This document shows positions 1 through 6,405 of a DNA stretch of 6,704 nucleotides, piece after piece. The notes beneath the pieces are model-generated. The model searched no databases. It had not been told where the DNA came from and was given only the letters and a program-made list of their open reading frames with translations. Positions within the stretch are counted from its first letter, which is position 1; each line of letters starts with the position of its first letter. The stretch comes from Paracoccaceae bacterium. GTDB taxonomy: Bacteria > Pseudomonadota > Alphaproteobacteria > Rhodobacterales > Rhodobacteraceae. The position numbers and the translations under genes are program-made. The DNA lies in contig JABGTH010000213.1 in NCBI GenBank assembly GCA_018647275.1, positions 1-6,704 on the forward strand. Reading direction: 5' to 3'.

Positions 1-241
1 AGCGTGGGTGGGCAAGGATCACAACATCTGCTGGTGCCCCAATGGACACTTGGCGCGCGATTGTGCCTGATCCTGCATAAGATAGGGTGATGGGTGTTGT
101 GCTGAGGGCTGCGATTTCATCAAGGGCACCGCGCAATGAGGCGGCGGCAAAGACGGTTGTATCTGCATGCACGGTTCCGATTGGGAACGCCACAACAGCA
201 AAAACCTGAGTCAATACCCTGATATGGAGCGCGAATTTCAT
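1..241 (-). CDS. modA: ModA, periplasmic molybdate-binding protein of an ABC transporter (N-terminal 80 codons, runs off the left edge)
   Basis: ModA captures molybdate (or tungstate) in the periplasm and delivers it to the ModBC ABC importer. The reading frame starts at the ATG at 241-239 and stays open to base 1. Residues 1-26 form a signal peptide: a short N-region with K2 and R8, a hydrophobic stretch, and a V-H-A cleavage site before D27. The mature start DTTVFAAASLRGALDEIA is the family hallmark; the serine in AAAS is an oxyanion ligand in known ModA structures. Further on come LSYAGSGTIARQ and GAPADVVILA, both typical of ModA. The usual length is about 250 residues, so roughly two thirds lies outside the window, where modB and modC would be expected downstream. 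No good Shine-Dalgarno precedes the ATG. The gene is divergent from the Nudix gene. Identity is confident; ligand specificity is inferred from the family. Confidence 0.9.
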   Translation of the reverse strand, partial: MKFALHIRVLTQVFAVVAFPIGTVHADTTVFAAASLRGALDEIAALSTTPITLSYAGSGTIARQVSIGAPADVVILAHPR

Positions 242-248
242 GGCTTTG

Positions 249-277
249 ACTATCGTTCAGCCCTGTTTGTCATTCAA
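249..277 (-). promoter_or_regulatory. Candidate modA promoter (weak sigma-70-like)
   Basis: Read on the minus strand, TTGAAT (277-272) and GATAGT (254-249) are separated by exactly 17 bases; each matches four of six consensus positions. The -10 ends only 7 bases before the modA ATG, so if used it would give a leaderless or nearly leaderless transcript, which fits the absence of a ribosome binding site. I see no clear CGTTATATA-type ModE operator. This is weak evidence from the sequence alone. Confidence 0.22.
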
Positions 278-393
278 GCGCAATAGCGCTGGACGAAACG
301 CCGTGATGGGTGGATTCTCCAACGGCTATGGAAATTACCAGTAAAACACGGTAAATTGGAGAAAAATAATAATGAGCAGGTTAGATTTTTCAA

Positions 394-864
394 ATGGGTC
401 CCATGGTAAAGCAACTTCCAATTTCTGTTGGAGGCGCCAAAAAAAGCGATGTGCGCGCGCAGTTTGCTGCGCTTTGCTACCGTGTGGTGAAGGACAAAGT
501 TCAGGTTTTGGTGATCTCGTCGCGTGGCACTGGCCGTTGGATCTTGCCAAAAGGTTGGCCGATGGATGGAAAAACCCCCGCGGAAGCTGCCTTGCAAGAA
601 GCATGGGAAGAAGCGGGCGTGATTGGCAAAGTCGTGTCTGCGCCGCTTGGTCTGTATTCCTACCAGAAGGTGCAAGATCATGCGCATGATTTTCCATGTA
701 TCGCAGTGGTTTACGCGGTTAAGGTTAAATCCCTGTCCAAAGATTTTCCCGAAGCAGGCGAACGTCGTGTGAAATGGGTTGGTCGCAAAAAGGCCGCTAA
801 ATTGGTGGATGAACCAGAATTGTCACAGATTTTGCGTGACTTTGATCCGCGCAAAGCTGCCTGA
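394..864 (+). CDS. Nudix hydrolase, diphosphoinositol-polyphosphate-hydrolase-like subgroup (156 aa)
   Basis: Nudix proteins cleave nucleoside diphosphates linked to another group X, using Mg2+ held by a Nudix helix; the substrate here is unknown. The Nudix box spans residues 54-76, starting GWPMDGK and ending QEAWEEAGV. Metal-binding E69, E72 and E73 and G75 are present, but the first consensus glutamate is K60 and the consensus arginine is Q68. The conserved lead-in RGTGRWILPKGWP (residues 44-56) and the C-terminal LRDFDPR are typical of the alphaproteobacterial subgroup. The start is uncertain: ATG 394 and ATG 403 are both in frame, a TAG at 382-384 closes the frame upstream, and neither ATG has a good ribosome binding site. 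The clear GGAG at 358-361 instead points to an ATG at 372 in another frame. It is divergent from modA and 119 bases before the DUF1178 gene. Confidence 0.9.
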   Translation: MGPMVKQLPISVGGAKKSDVRAQFAALCYRVVKDKVQVLVISSRGTGRWILPKGWPMDGKTPAEAALQEAWEEAGVIGKVVSAPLGLYSYQKVQDHAHDFPCIAVVYAVKVKSLSKDFPEAGERRVKWVGRKKAAKLVDEPELSQILRDFDPRKAA

Positions 865-983
865 ACCCTTGTAAAATTGGGGAATGCGTGTTGACGCGTG
901 GACTGTGTTGGGCTTTCTTCTAACTAAGTCATTGGTCTAAAATTTTACGGTCATCATTCCCATATTGGACATTACACACCGCC

Positions 984-1430
984 ATGATCAAATTCACGCT
1001 GAAATGTGACAAAGACCACAGCTTTGAAAGCTGGTTCCAGTCAGGCACTGCCTTTGACACATTGGCGGCAGTTGGCCATGTGACCTGTGCGGTCTGCGGC
1101 AGTGCGAGCGTAAACAAAACATTGATGGCACCGAACGTGCGTCCTGCACGCAACGTGGCAGAGCCAACAACAGATACACCCCAGCAGATGGCATTGAGTG
1201 CCCCGCAAAGCGAGGCAGAGACGGCACTGGCGGCTATGCGCAAACAGGTCGAAGAAAATTCAGATTACGTTGGCAAAGGTTTTGCCAAAGAAGCCCGCGA
1301 CATGCACCTTGGCGACAGCCCAGAGCGTTCGATTTATGGCACTGCAAGTGCAGAGCAGGCCAAGGCCCTTATCGAAGACGGGGTGCCTGTAATGCCCCTT
1401 CCGTTCATTCCAAAAGAAAGCGCGAATTGA
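984..1430 (+). CDS. DUF1178 family protein with a putative zinc site (148 aa)
   Basis: A small cytoplasmic protein of unknown function, widespread in alpha- and betaproteobacteria. The N-terminus MIKFTLKCDKDHSFESWFQS and the C-terminal part (residues 92-142, with YVGKGFAKEAR, HLGDSPERSIYG and EDGVPVMPLPF) are the recognisable family blocks. C8, H12, C35 and C38 (the last two in CAVC) could form a metal-binding knuckle; this is inferred from spacing only. The middle (about 52-82) is low-complexity and poorly conserved. The length is normal for the family. The start ATG has no strong ribosome binding site. It is followed after 4 bases by the SDR gene, so the two are almost certainly co-transcribed and possibly translationally coupled. 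No signal peptide or membrane segment is seen. Family assignment is by recognition; no function should be assumed. Confidence 0.88.
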   Translation: MIKFTLKCDKDHSFESWFQSGTAFDTLAAVGHVTCAVCGSASVNKTLMAPNVRPARNVAEPTTDTPQQMALSAPQSEAETALAAMRKQVEENSDYVGKGFAKEARDMHLGDSPERSIYGTASAEQAKALIEDGVPVMPLPFIPKESAN

Positions 1431-1434
1431 TATT

Positions 1435-2079
1435 ATGCATGTAGTTATTACTGGTGCGAGCCGGGGTATTGGTGCCGGTTTGGCAGATCTTTACCGTGAA
1501 GCAGGGCACGAGGTTACAAGCACTGGGCGTTCTGTGATGGCTGATTTCCAGCTTGATGTCGCACATCCCAGCGATCACGCTGCAATGGCCGAAGCGATGG
1601 CAGGCCAGCCGGTTGATCTGTTGATCTGCAACGCGGGTGTTTTGTTTGATCGCAGTGAGGCGCTTGAAAGTGGATATAACGCTGAGATGTGGGCGGCGAT
1701 GTTTGCGGCCAACGTTACGGGCGTATTTCTGAGCGTTCAGTCGATGTTGCCGATGCTGCGTTTGGCATCAAACGCAAAGATTGCAATTATTTCCAGCCAA
1801 CTGGGTTCGTCTACACACGCGGGGGGTGGCATGTATATCTACCGTGCATCCAAAGCGGCGGCGCTGAATTTGGGCCGCAACCTTGCGACAGATTTGCGCG
1901 ATGAAGGCATTTCAGTAGGGATTTACCATCCCGGTTGGGTCAAGACGGATATGGGCGGAGACGTTGCTGATATCACGATTGATGAATCCGTTCAGGGGCT
2001 GGCTGCGCGATTTGCAGCGCTCAACCTTGAAGCCACGGGTTGTTTCGAAACATGGGATGGCCGCGCCCACGACCTTTGA
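1435..2079 (+). CDS. Short-chain dehydrogenase/reductase (SDR), 214 aa
   Basis: A classical SDR: an NAD(P)-dependent oxidoreductase with a Rossmann fold, acting in the cytoplasm on an unknown carbonyl or alcohol substrate. The cofactor loop TGASRGIG is at residues 6-13, the NAG motif at 66-68, the catalytic serine in the IISSQLGSS strand (S120/S121) and the YxxxK pair is Y136/K140 in YRASK. The post-active-site segment HPGWVKTDMGG (165-175) is also typical. All catalytic residues are present, so it should be active. At 214 residues it is somewhat shorter than the usual 240-260, similar to C-factor-like SDRs. R10 after the glycine loop start leans towards NADP(H), weakly. It begins 4 bases after the DUF1178 stop without its own clear ribosome binding site, suggesting translational coupling. 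The specific reaction cannot be stated. Confidence 0.92.
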   Translation: MHVVITGASRGIGAGLADLYREAGHEVTSTGRSVMADFQLDVAHPSDHAAMAEAMAGQPVDLLICNAGVLFDRSEALESGYNAEMWAAMFAANVTGVFLSVQSMLPMLRLASNAKIAIISSQLGSSTHAGGGMYIYRASKAAALNLGRNLATDLRDEGISVGIYHPGWVKTDMGGDVADITIDESVQGLAARFAALNLEATGCFETWDGRAHDL

Positions 2080-2091
2080 TGGTTCGCTAAG

Positions 2092-2151
2092 ATGTCGCTG
2101 ATGCGTGTTGAGCTGCTCATGGTGCTTGTGATTGGCCCCATCAGCGCGTAA
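2092..2151 (+). CDS. Possible short hydrophobic leader ORF upstream of lysC (19 codons)
   Basis: ATG at 2092 opens a 19-codon frame, MSLMRVELLMVLVIGPISA, ending at TAA 2149-2151. It lies in the 103-base gap between the SDR stop and lysC. The peptide is strongly hydrophobic after R5/E7, like a single membrane segment. There is no convincing Shine-Dalgarno and no run of lysine, threonine or methionine codons that would mark a classical attenuator. It could be a small membrane peptide, the truncated remnant of a longer small protein, or chance. An inverted repeat (2096-2103 with 2139-2146) falls inside it. Low confidence. Confidence 0.2.
   Translation: MSLMRVELLMVLVIGPISA
2096..2146 (+). repeat. 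8-bp perfect inverted repeat in the lysC leader region
   Basis: CGCTGATG at 2096-2103 is the exact reverse complement of CATCAGCG at 2139-2146, with a 35-base loop. No T-run follows, so it does not look like an intrinsic terminator. If lysC is transcribed from upstream, the mRNA could form this long-loop hairpin just before the lysC ribosome binding site. The role is unknown and chance is possible. Confidence 0.35.
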
Positions 2152-2171
2152 ACCGCCCGTGAATTTAAGAC

Positions 2172-2177
2172 GAGAGG
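2172..2177 (+). promoter_or_regulatory. Ribosome binding site that fixes the lysC start
   Basis: GAGAGG lies 5 bases before the ATG at 2183. It supports translation starting at MPVLVMKFGG rather than at the in-frame TTG at 2132, which would add 17 residues not expected in aspartokinases. Confidence 0.75.
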
Positions 2178-2182
2178 TTTTC

Positions 2183-3421
2183 ATGCCCGTTTTGGTAATG
2201 AAGTTTGGTGGTACATCAGTTGCCACGTTGGATCGGATCAAACGCGCGGCCAAACGGGTCGGTGTTGAAGTGGCCAAAGGCTATGACGTCATCGTCATTG
2301 TCTCTGCTATGTCCGGTAAAACCAATGAATTGGTGGGTTGGGTCAACGAGACCTCACCTATGTATGACGCGCGCGAGTATGATGCGATTGTATCGTCTGG
2401 CGAAAACGTCACGGCAGGCTTGATGGCGTTGACCTTGCAAGAGATGGACGTGCCTGCACGCTCTTGGCAGGGCTGGCAAGTGCCCGTCAAAACCACATCG
2501 GCCCACGCAGCGGCGCGGATCGAAGAAATTCCGAATGACAACATCATGGGCAGCTTCGGCAATGGAATGCGCGTGGCTGTTGTTGCTGGTTTTCAGGGCG
2601 TTTCGCCAGAGGGTCGCGTTACAACACTGGGCCGCGGTGGTTCTGATACCACGGCTGTGGCTTTTGCTGCTGCATTCGATGCGGAGCGTTGCGACATCTA
2701 CACGGATGTGGACGGTATCTACACAACCGACCCTCGCGTTTGCAAAAAGGCCCGCAAGCTGGATCGCATCGCATTTGAAGAAATGTTGGAACTGGCGTCC
2801 TTGGGTGCCAAAGTTTTGCAAACCCGCTCTGTTGAGTTGGCAATGCGTTACAAAGTAAAGTTGCGCGTCTTAAGCAGCTTTGAAGAACAATCAGACGAAG
2901 CCGGTACGCTGGTTTGTGCGGAGGAAGAAATCATGGAAAGCAATGTAGTCGCCGGAGTTGCGTTTAGTCGTGACGAAGCCAAGATGACCTTGATCTCGGT
3001 TGCGGATCGCCCTGGAATTGCTGCGCTGATTTTTACCGCGCTTAGCGATGCTGGCGTGAACGTCGATATGATCGTGCAAAATATCTCTGAAGAGGGTCGT
3101 ACGGACATGACGTTCAGCTGCCCAACGGACCAAGTGGCCCGTGCAGAGGCTGCAATGGCCGAAGCCAAGACAACAGCCACAATCAATTTTGCAGAACTTA
3201 TTGCGGATACTGAAGTGGCTAAAGTTTCAGTTGTTGGCATCGGTATGCGTTCGCACACAGGTGTGGCGGCGAAAATGTTCCAAGTGATGAGTGCTGAAGG
3301 TATCAACCTTAAGGTCATTACCACGTCAGAAATCAAGATTTCCGTCCTGATTGATCGGAAATACATGGAACTTGCTGTCCAAGCCCTGCATGATGCGTTT
3401 GAATTGGACAAAGCTGCTTAA
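2183..3421 (+). CDS. lysC: Aspartate kinase (aspartokinase), 412 aa
   Basis: Catalyses ATP-dependent phosphorylation of L-aspartate to 4-phospho-L-aspartate, the first step towards lysine/diaminopimelate, threonine, methionine and isoleucine. The N-terminal amino-acid-kinase domain (about 1-245) shows KFGGTSV (7-13), SGKTNEL (44-50), SSGENV (71-76), GRGGSDTTA (150-158) and TDVDGIYTTDP (174-184). Two C-terminal ACT domains follow (about 264-340 and 345-412), with VDMIVQNIS and ITTSEIKIS as the ligand-binding strands, so feedback inhibition by lysine and/or threonine is expected. The length is normal for the monofunctional alphaproteobacterial enzyme. The start was chosen at ATG 2183 because of the GAGAGG site and the family N-terminus; an in-frame TTG at 2132 is rejected. 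ptsP follows 51 bases downstream. No residue is obviously missing. Confidence 0.97.
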   Translation: MPVLVMKFGGTSVATLDRIKRAAKRVGVEVAKGYDVIVIVSAMSGKTNELVGWVNETSPMYDAREYDAIVSSGENVTAGLMALTLQEMDVPARSWQGWQVPVKTTSAHAAARIEEIPNDNIMGSFGNGMRVAVVAGFQGVSPEGRVTTLGRGGSDTTAVAFAAAFDAERCDIYTDVDGIYTTDPRVCKKARKLDRIAFEEMLELASLGAKVLQTRSVELAMRYKVKLRVLSSFEEQSDEAGTLVCAEEEIMESNVVAGVAFSRDEAKMTLISVADRPGIAALIFTALSDAGVNVDMIVQNISEEGRTDMTFSCPTDQVARAEAAMAEAKTTATINFAELIADTEVAKVSVVGIGMRSHTGVAAKMFQVMSAEGINLKVITTSEIKISVLIDRKYMELAVQALHDAFELDKAA

Positions 3422-3439
3422 CTCCCAAAATATTGGGAG
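3422..3439 (+). other. Tight hairpin immediately after the lysC stop codon
   Basis: CTCCCAA (3422-3428), loop AATA, TTGGGAG (3433-3439): a perfect 7-bp stem with a 4-base loop, starting on the base after the lysC TAA. What follows is AGCTCTGAAC, with no T-run, so it is not a standard intrinsic terminator. It may protect the lysC 3' end or dampen read-through into ptsP. The structure is plain in the sequence; the function is inferred. Confidence 0.5.
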
Positions 3440-3472
3440 AGCTCTGAACAATATGAGGGAGCGCTGTCCGAG

Positions 3473-5713
3473 ATGGTCGAAAGTAAAGAAACAGAAAGCC
3501 GCAAGCTGCTGGGTCGTTTACGCGATGCGATGGCTGGGGATGATCCTGGGCAGGAACGTCTGAATAAGATCACAACTTTGATTGCAGGCAGCATCGGCAC
3601 CGATGTGTGTTCGATCTATCTTTTCCTTGACGACGAAACGCTTGAGCTATGCGCAACTGATGGTTTGAACCGTGATGCGGTTCACCAGACCCGTCTGAAA
3701 TTGGGTGAAGGTCTGGTTGGGCGCGTTGCGCGCCGCCGCCGCGTGATCAACACTCCGGATGCGCCAAACCAAGCAGGCTTTCGGTTCATGCCTGAAACCG
3801 GAGAGGAGAGCTTTTCCTCATTCCTAGGTGTCCCGATTCAGCGTTTGGGCGAGTCCCTTGGGGTTTTGGTCGTCCAATCCAAAGACGCCCGCACCTATAC
3901 TGCTGACGAAATTTATGCGCTCGAAGTTGTGGCGATGGTTCTGGCAGAAATGACTGAACTTGGTGCTTTTGTTGGGGGCGAAGGCTCTGCCATGTTGGCC
4001 CGCCATTCCCAACCGTCCATGTTGCGCGGCACCGTTGCCCAAGAGGGCGTCGCCGAGGGCCATATCTGGTTGCACGAACCGCGCGTCGTTGTGACGAACC
4101 CCATTGCCGATGATCCGCACCGCGAGCTTGAACGCCTGTCTGAGGCCGTTGAAGAGCTGCGTGTGGGCGTTGATAAGATGATGGAAATGGCAGGGGACGG
4201 CGAACAACGCCAAGTGCTTGAAGCCTACCGCATGTTTGCCAATTCCAAGGGCTGGATGCGCCGGATGCAAGAAGACATCGGTCGTGGTCTAAGTGCCGAG
4301 GCCGCTGTTGAAAAAGAACAATCCATTGCCCGTGCACGCATGGGGCAGGTCAGTGACAGGTACTTGCGGGAACGCCTGAGTGACCTAGACGATTTATCCA
4401 ATCGTATGTTGCGGATTTTGACAGGGCAGGGCCAGAACACTGGCGCCGAAATGCCAACTGATCCGATCCTTGTTGCCAGTAATATCGGTCCTGCTGAGTT
4501 GTTGGAGTATGGCCGTTCCCTCAAGGGCATCATCCTAGAAAAGGGATCTGTGGGCAGTCACGCAGCTATTGTTGCGCGTGCCTTGGCGATTCCATTGATT
4601 GTGCATGTGGACCGCATCACCACCGAAGCCTTGAACGGTGATCATGTGATGTTGGACGGGGAACAAGGTATTGTTCACCTACGCCCTGATGAAACTGTGG
4701 TTTCAGCGTTCCGTGACAAAATCGCGATGGAGGCCGAGGCGCAGCAACGCTATGCGTCGATACGTGACAAACCAGCGATGACTAAATGTGGATCGCTGAT
4801 CGAAATGCATATGAACGCCGGTTTGATGGCTGACCTGCCATCCCTTGAACATTCAGGTGCTGAGGGCGTTGGCCTGTTTCGCACCGAACTTCAATTCTTG
4901 GTCCGCTCACGTATGCCGACACGGTCTGAGTTAAGTGCCTTTTATGGCCGCGTTCTGGATGCTGCACCGGGCAAAGACGTTGTGTTTCGTACCCTTGATA
5001 TTGGTTCCGATAAGGTACTGCCTTACATGAAGCCCAATGATGAGCCCAATCCTGCATTGGGTTGGCGCGCTATTCGTGTTGCGCTGGATAAACCGGGTAT
5101 CATGCGGATGCAGTTGCAGGCCTTGATCCGCGCGGCGAATGGCCGTCCTTTGACGGTGATGTTCCCGTTTATCGCCCAGTACGAAGAATACACGCAGGCC
5201 CGAGCAGAGGTGGATCGTACTTTGGCACGTGAAGCCAAGTTGGGGCATGTTTTGCCAGAAAGCATCAAAATTGGTGCGATGTTGGAAACCCCAAGCCTTG
5301 GTTTTGCACCGCGCAAGTTCTTTGAAGAAGTCGATTTTATTTCGATTGGTGGTAATGACCTGAAGCAGTTCTTCTTTGCGGCGGACCGTGAAAATGAACG
5401 TGTGCGCAAACGCTATGACACTTTGAACGTCAGCTTCCTTAGTTTTTTGGAACAAATCGTTGAGCGTTGTGATCAGACCAACCCCCCTGTTTCATTCTGT
5501 GGTGAGGACGCCGGACGTCCTGTTGAAGCGCTGTGTTTGGCCGCAATTGGCCTGCGCCGTCTGTCGATGCGCCCTACTTCCCTTGGTCCGGTCAAAAGCC
5601 TGTTGCGTCGCTCTAGCTTAGAAGAGGTACGCAAGGTAATCTTTGATGCGCGTCATCGTGGCGATATGTCGGTACGTCCAGCGATCATGCAGTGGCTGCG
5701 CGAAAATGGTTAA
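3473..5713 (+). CDS. ptsP: PtsP, PEP-protein phosphotransferase (enzyme I of PTS-Ntr) with N-terminal GAF domain, 746 aa
   Basis: Cytoplasmic enzyme I of the nitrogen phosphotransferase system: it autophosphorylates from phosphoenolpyruvate on a histidine and passes the phosphate to NPr/HPr and on to EIIA-Ntr, a regulatory relay. Domain order: GAF sensor (about 30-162; in E. coli PtsP it responds to glutamine and 2-oxoglutarate), HPr-binding helical domain (about 185-330), swivelling phosphohistidine domain with H363 in GSHAAIVARALAIP, and the PEP-binding barrel (about 435-735). Active-site residues seen in the barrel are R470 (GLFRTE), R506 (RTLDIGSDK), E605 (AMLETPS), N628/D629 (GGNDLKQ), R639 (ADREN) and C676 (FCGEDAG). 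All key residues are present and the length is normal. GAGGGAG at 3455-3461 is the likely ribosome binding site, rather far (11 bases) from the ATG. It lies 51 bases after lysC, and its TAA overlaps the stop of the convergent kdsD remnant. Confidence 0.96.
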   Translation: MVESKETESRKLLGRLRDAMAGDDPGQERLNKITTLIAGSIGTDVCSIYLFLDDETLELCATDGLNRDAVHQTRLKLGEGLVGRVARRRRVINTPDAPNQAGFRFMPETGEESFSSFLGVPIQRLGESLGVLVVQSKDARTYTADEIYALEVVAMVLAEMTELGAFVGGEGSAMLARHSQPSMLRGTVAQEGVAEGHIWLHEPRVVVTNPIADDPHRELERLSEAVEELRVGVDKMMEMAGDGEQRQVLEAYRMFANSKGWMRRMQEDIGRGLSAEAAVEKEQSIARARMGQVSDRYLRERLSDLDDLSNRMLRILTGQGQNTGAEMPTDPILVASNIGPAELLEYGRSLKGIILEKGSVGSHAAIVARALAIPLIVHVDRITTEALNGDHVMLDGEQGIVHLRPDETVVSAFRDKIAMEAEAQQRYASIRDKPAMTKCGSLIEMHMNAGLMADLPSLEHSGAEGVGLFRTELQFLVRSRMPTRSELSAFYGRVLDAAPGKDVVFRTLDIGSDKVLPYMKPNDEPNPALGWRAIRVALDKPGIMRMQLQALIRAANGRPLTVMFPFIAQYEEYTQARAEVDRTLAREAKLGHVLPESIKIGAMLETPSLGFAPRKFFEEVDFISIGGNDLKQFFFAADRENERVRKRYDTLNVSFLSFLEQIVERCDQTNPPVSFCGEDAGRPVEALCLAAIGLRRLSMRPTSLGPVKSLLRRSSLEEVRKVIFDARHRGDMSVRPAIMQWLRENG

Positions 5714-6405
5714 GCAACACCCGCACGCAGAAGATCGTGGATTTGTAGAACGCCGACAGGTTTTTCCTGATTATCGACAACCATCAGGGCACTGATTTTA
5801 CGATCATTGAGCAGCGCAAGCGCTTGGGCCGCAAATAGGTCCGGTGTAACTGTTACGGGGGATGGGTTGGCAATTTGGCCTGCGTTCATCGCCATCAGGT
5901 TCCCCATGTTGCGCCGTAAATCCCCATCTGTGATGACGCCGTTCAAGCGACCATCTTCACTGGTGGTGGCTGCAATTCCGAACCCCTTTGAGGTCATCGT
6001 GATCAAGACATCGCTCATGGGCATGTCGGCACCGATCAAGGGCAGGGCGTCGCCATCATGCATAAGATCAGAAACTCGCGCCAGTTGTGCACCAAGTTTG
6101 CCACCATGGTGAAATTTGAGGAAGTCTTCGGAATTGAATCCACGCAGTTCCATCACCGCTACGGCCAGTGCATCGCCCAAGGCCAAAGTCAGTGTTGTGG
6201 ATGTCGTTGGGGCCATGCCAATGGCAATTTGGGAAGTGTTAGCAAATAATCGGCGGCTTGCATCAAAGTGCTGTTAAGGTTGGAGGATACGCCGATCAAG
6301 GAAATTGAAAACCTGCGTTTATAGCGAATAAGGTCGCAGAGTTCCGATGTTTAGGACACGTTCACCGATTTTGGTGATGGCGGCGGCGGAGTTGTCTTAG
6401 GTCAT
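5710..6405 (-). pseudogene. kdsD: Decayed kdsD/kpsF, arabinose-5-phosphate isomerase (SIS + two CBS domains)
   Basis: The intact enzyme interconverts ribulose 5-phosphate and arabinose 5-phosphate for Kdo and capsule synthesis; it is about 320 residues with a SIS domain followed by two CBS domains. Three minus-strand pieces are seen. Piece A, 6405 to about 6350: ATG ACC then TAA at 6399-6397, then in frame DNSAAAITKIGERVLNI, resembling the family N-terminus. Piece B, about 6350 to 6223, in another frame: TSELCDLIRYKRRFSISLIG, then VSSNLNSTLMQAADYLLTLP and KLP, the late SIS domain. Piece C, 6222 to 5710, in a third frame: IGMAPTTSTTLTLALGDALA, then both CBS domains to LLRAGVA. Between A and B roughly 80 codons are missing, including the GKSG lysine loop and the HGDLG segment; between B and C about 13 bases. 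The usual HPGG reads HHGG. Missing length (about 250-270 bases) agrees with the expected full gene. Piece C alone (ATG 6216, 168 residues) is open but has no ribosome binding site. Piece A is the least certain. Confidence 0.85.

Noticed and set aside
277..290. Small hairpin AGCGC-AATA-GCGCT between modA and the Nudix gene.
   Set aside because: Only a 5-bp stem with no T-run and no positional link to a promoter or stop; too weak to call.
274..697. Two long minus-strand frames opposite the Nudix gene.
   Set aside because: They are antisense shadows with no recognisable domain; the plus-strand Nudix protein explains the region.
871..961. Paired inverted matches before DUF1178: GTAAAATT (871-878) with AATTTTAC (941-948), and GGGAATG (880-886) with CATTCCC (955-961).
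   Set aside because: The two pairs are not nested, so only a pseudoknot-like fold could use both; the words are short and AT-rich, and chance is the simpler explanation.
2132..2182. N-terminal extension of LysC from TTG 2132.
   Set aside because: The ATG at 2183 has a good ribosome binding site and gives the standard aspartokinase N-terminus; the extension is not family-like.
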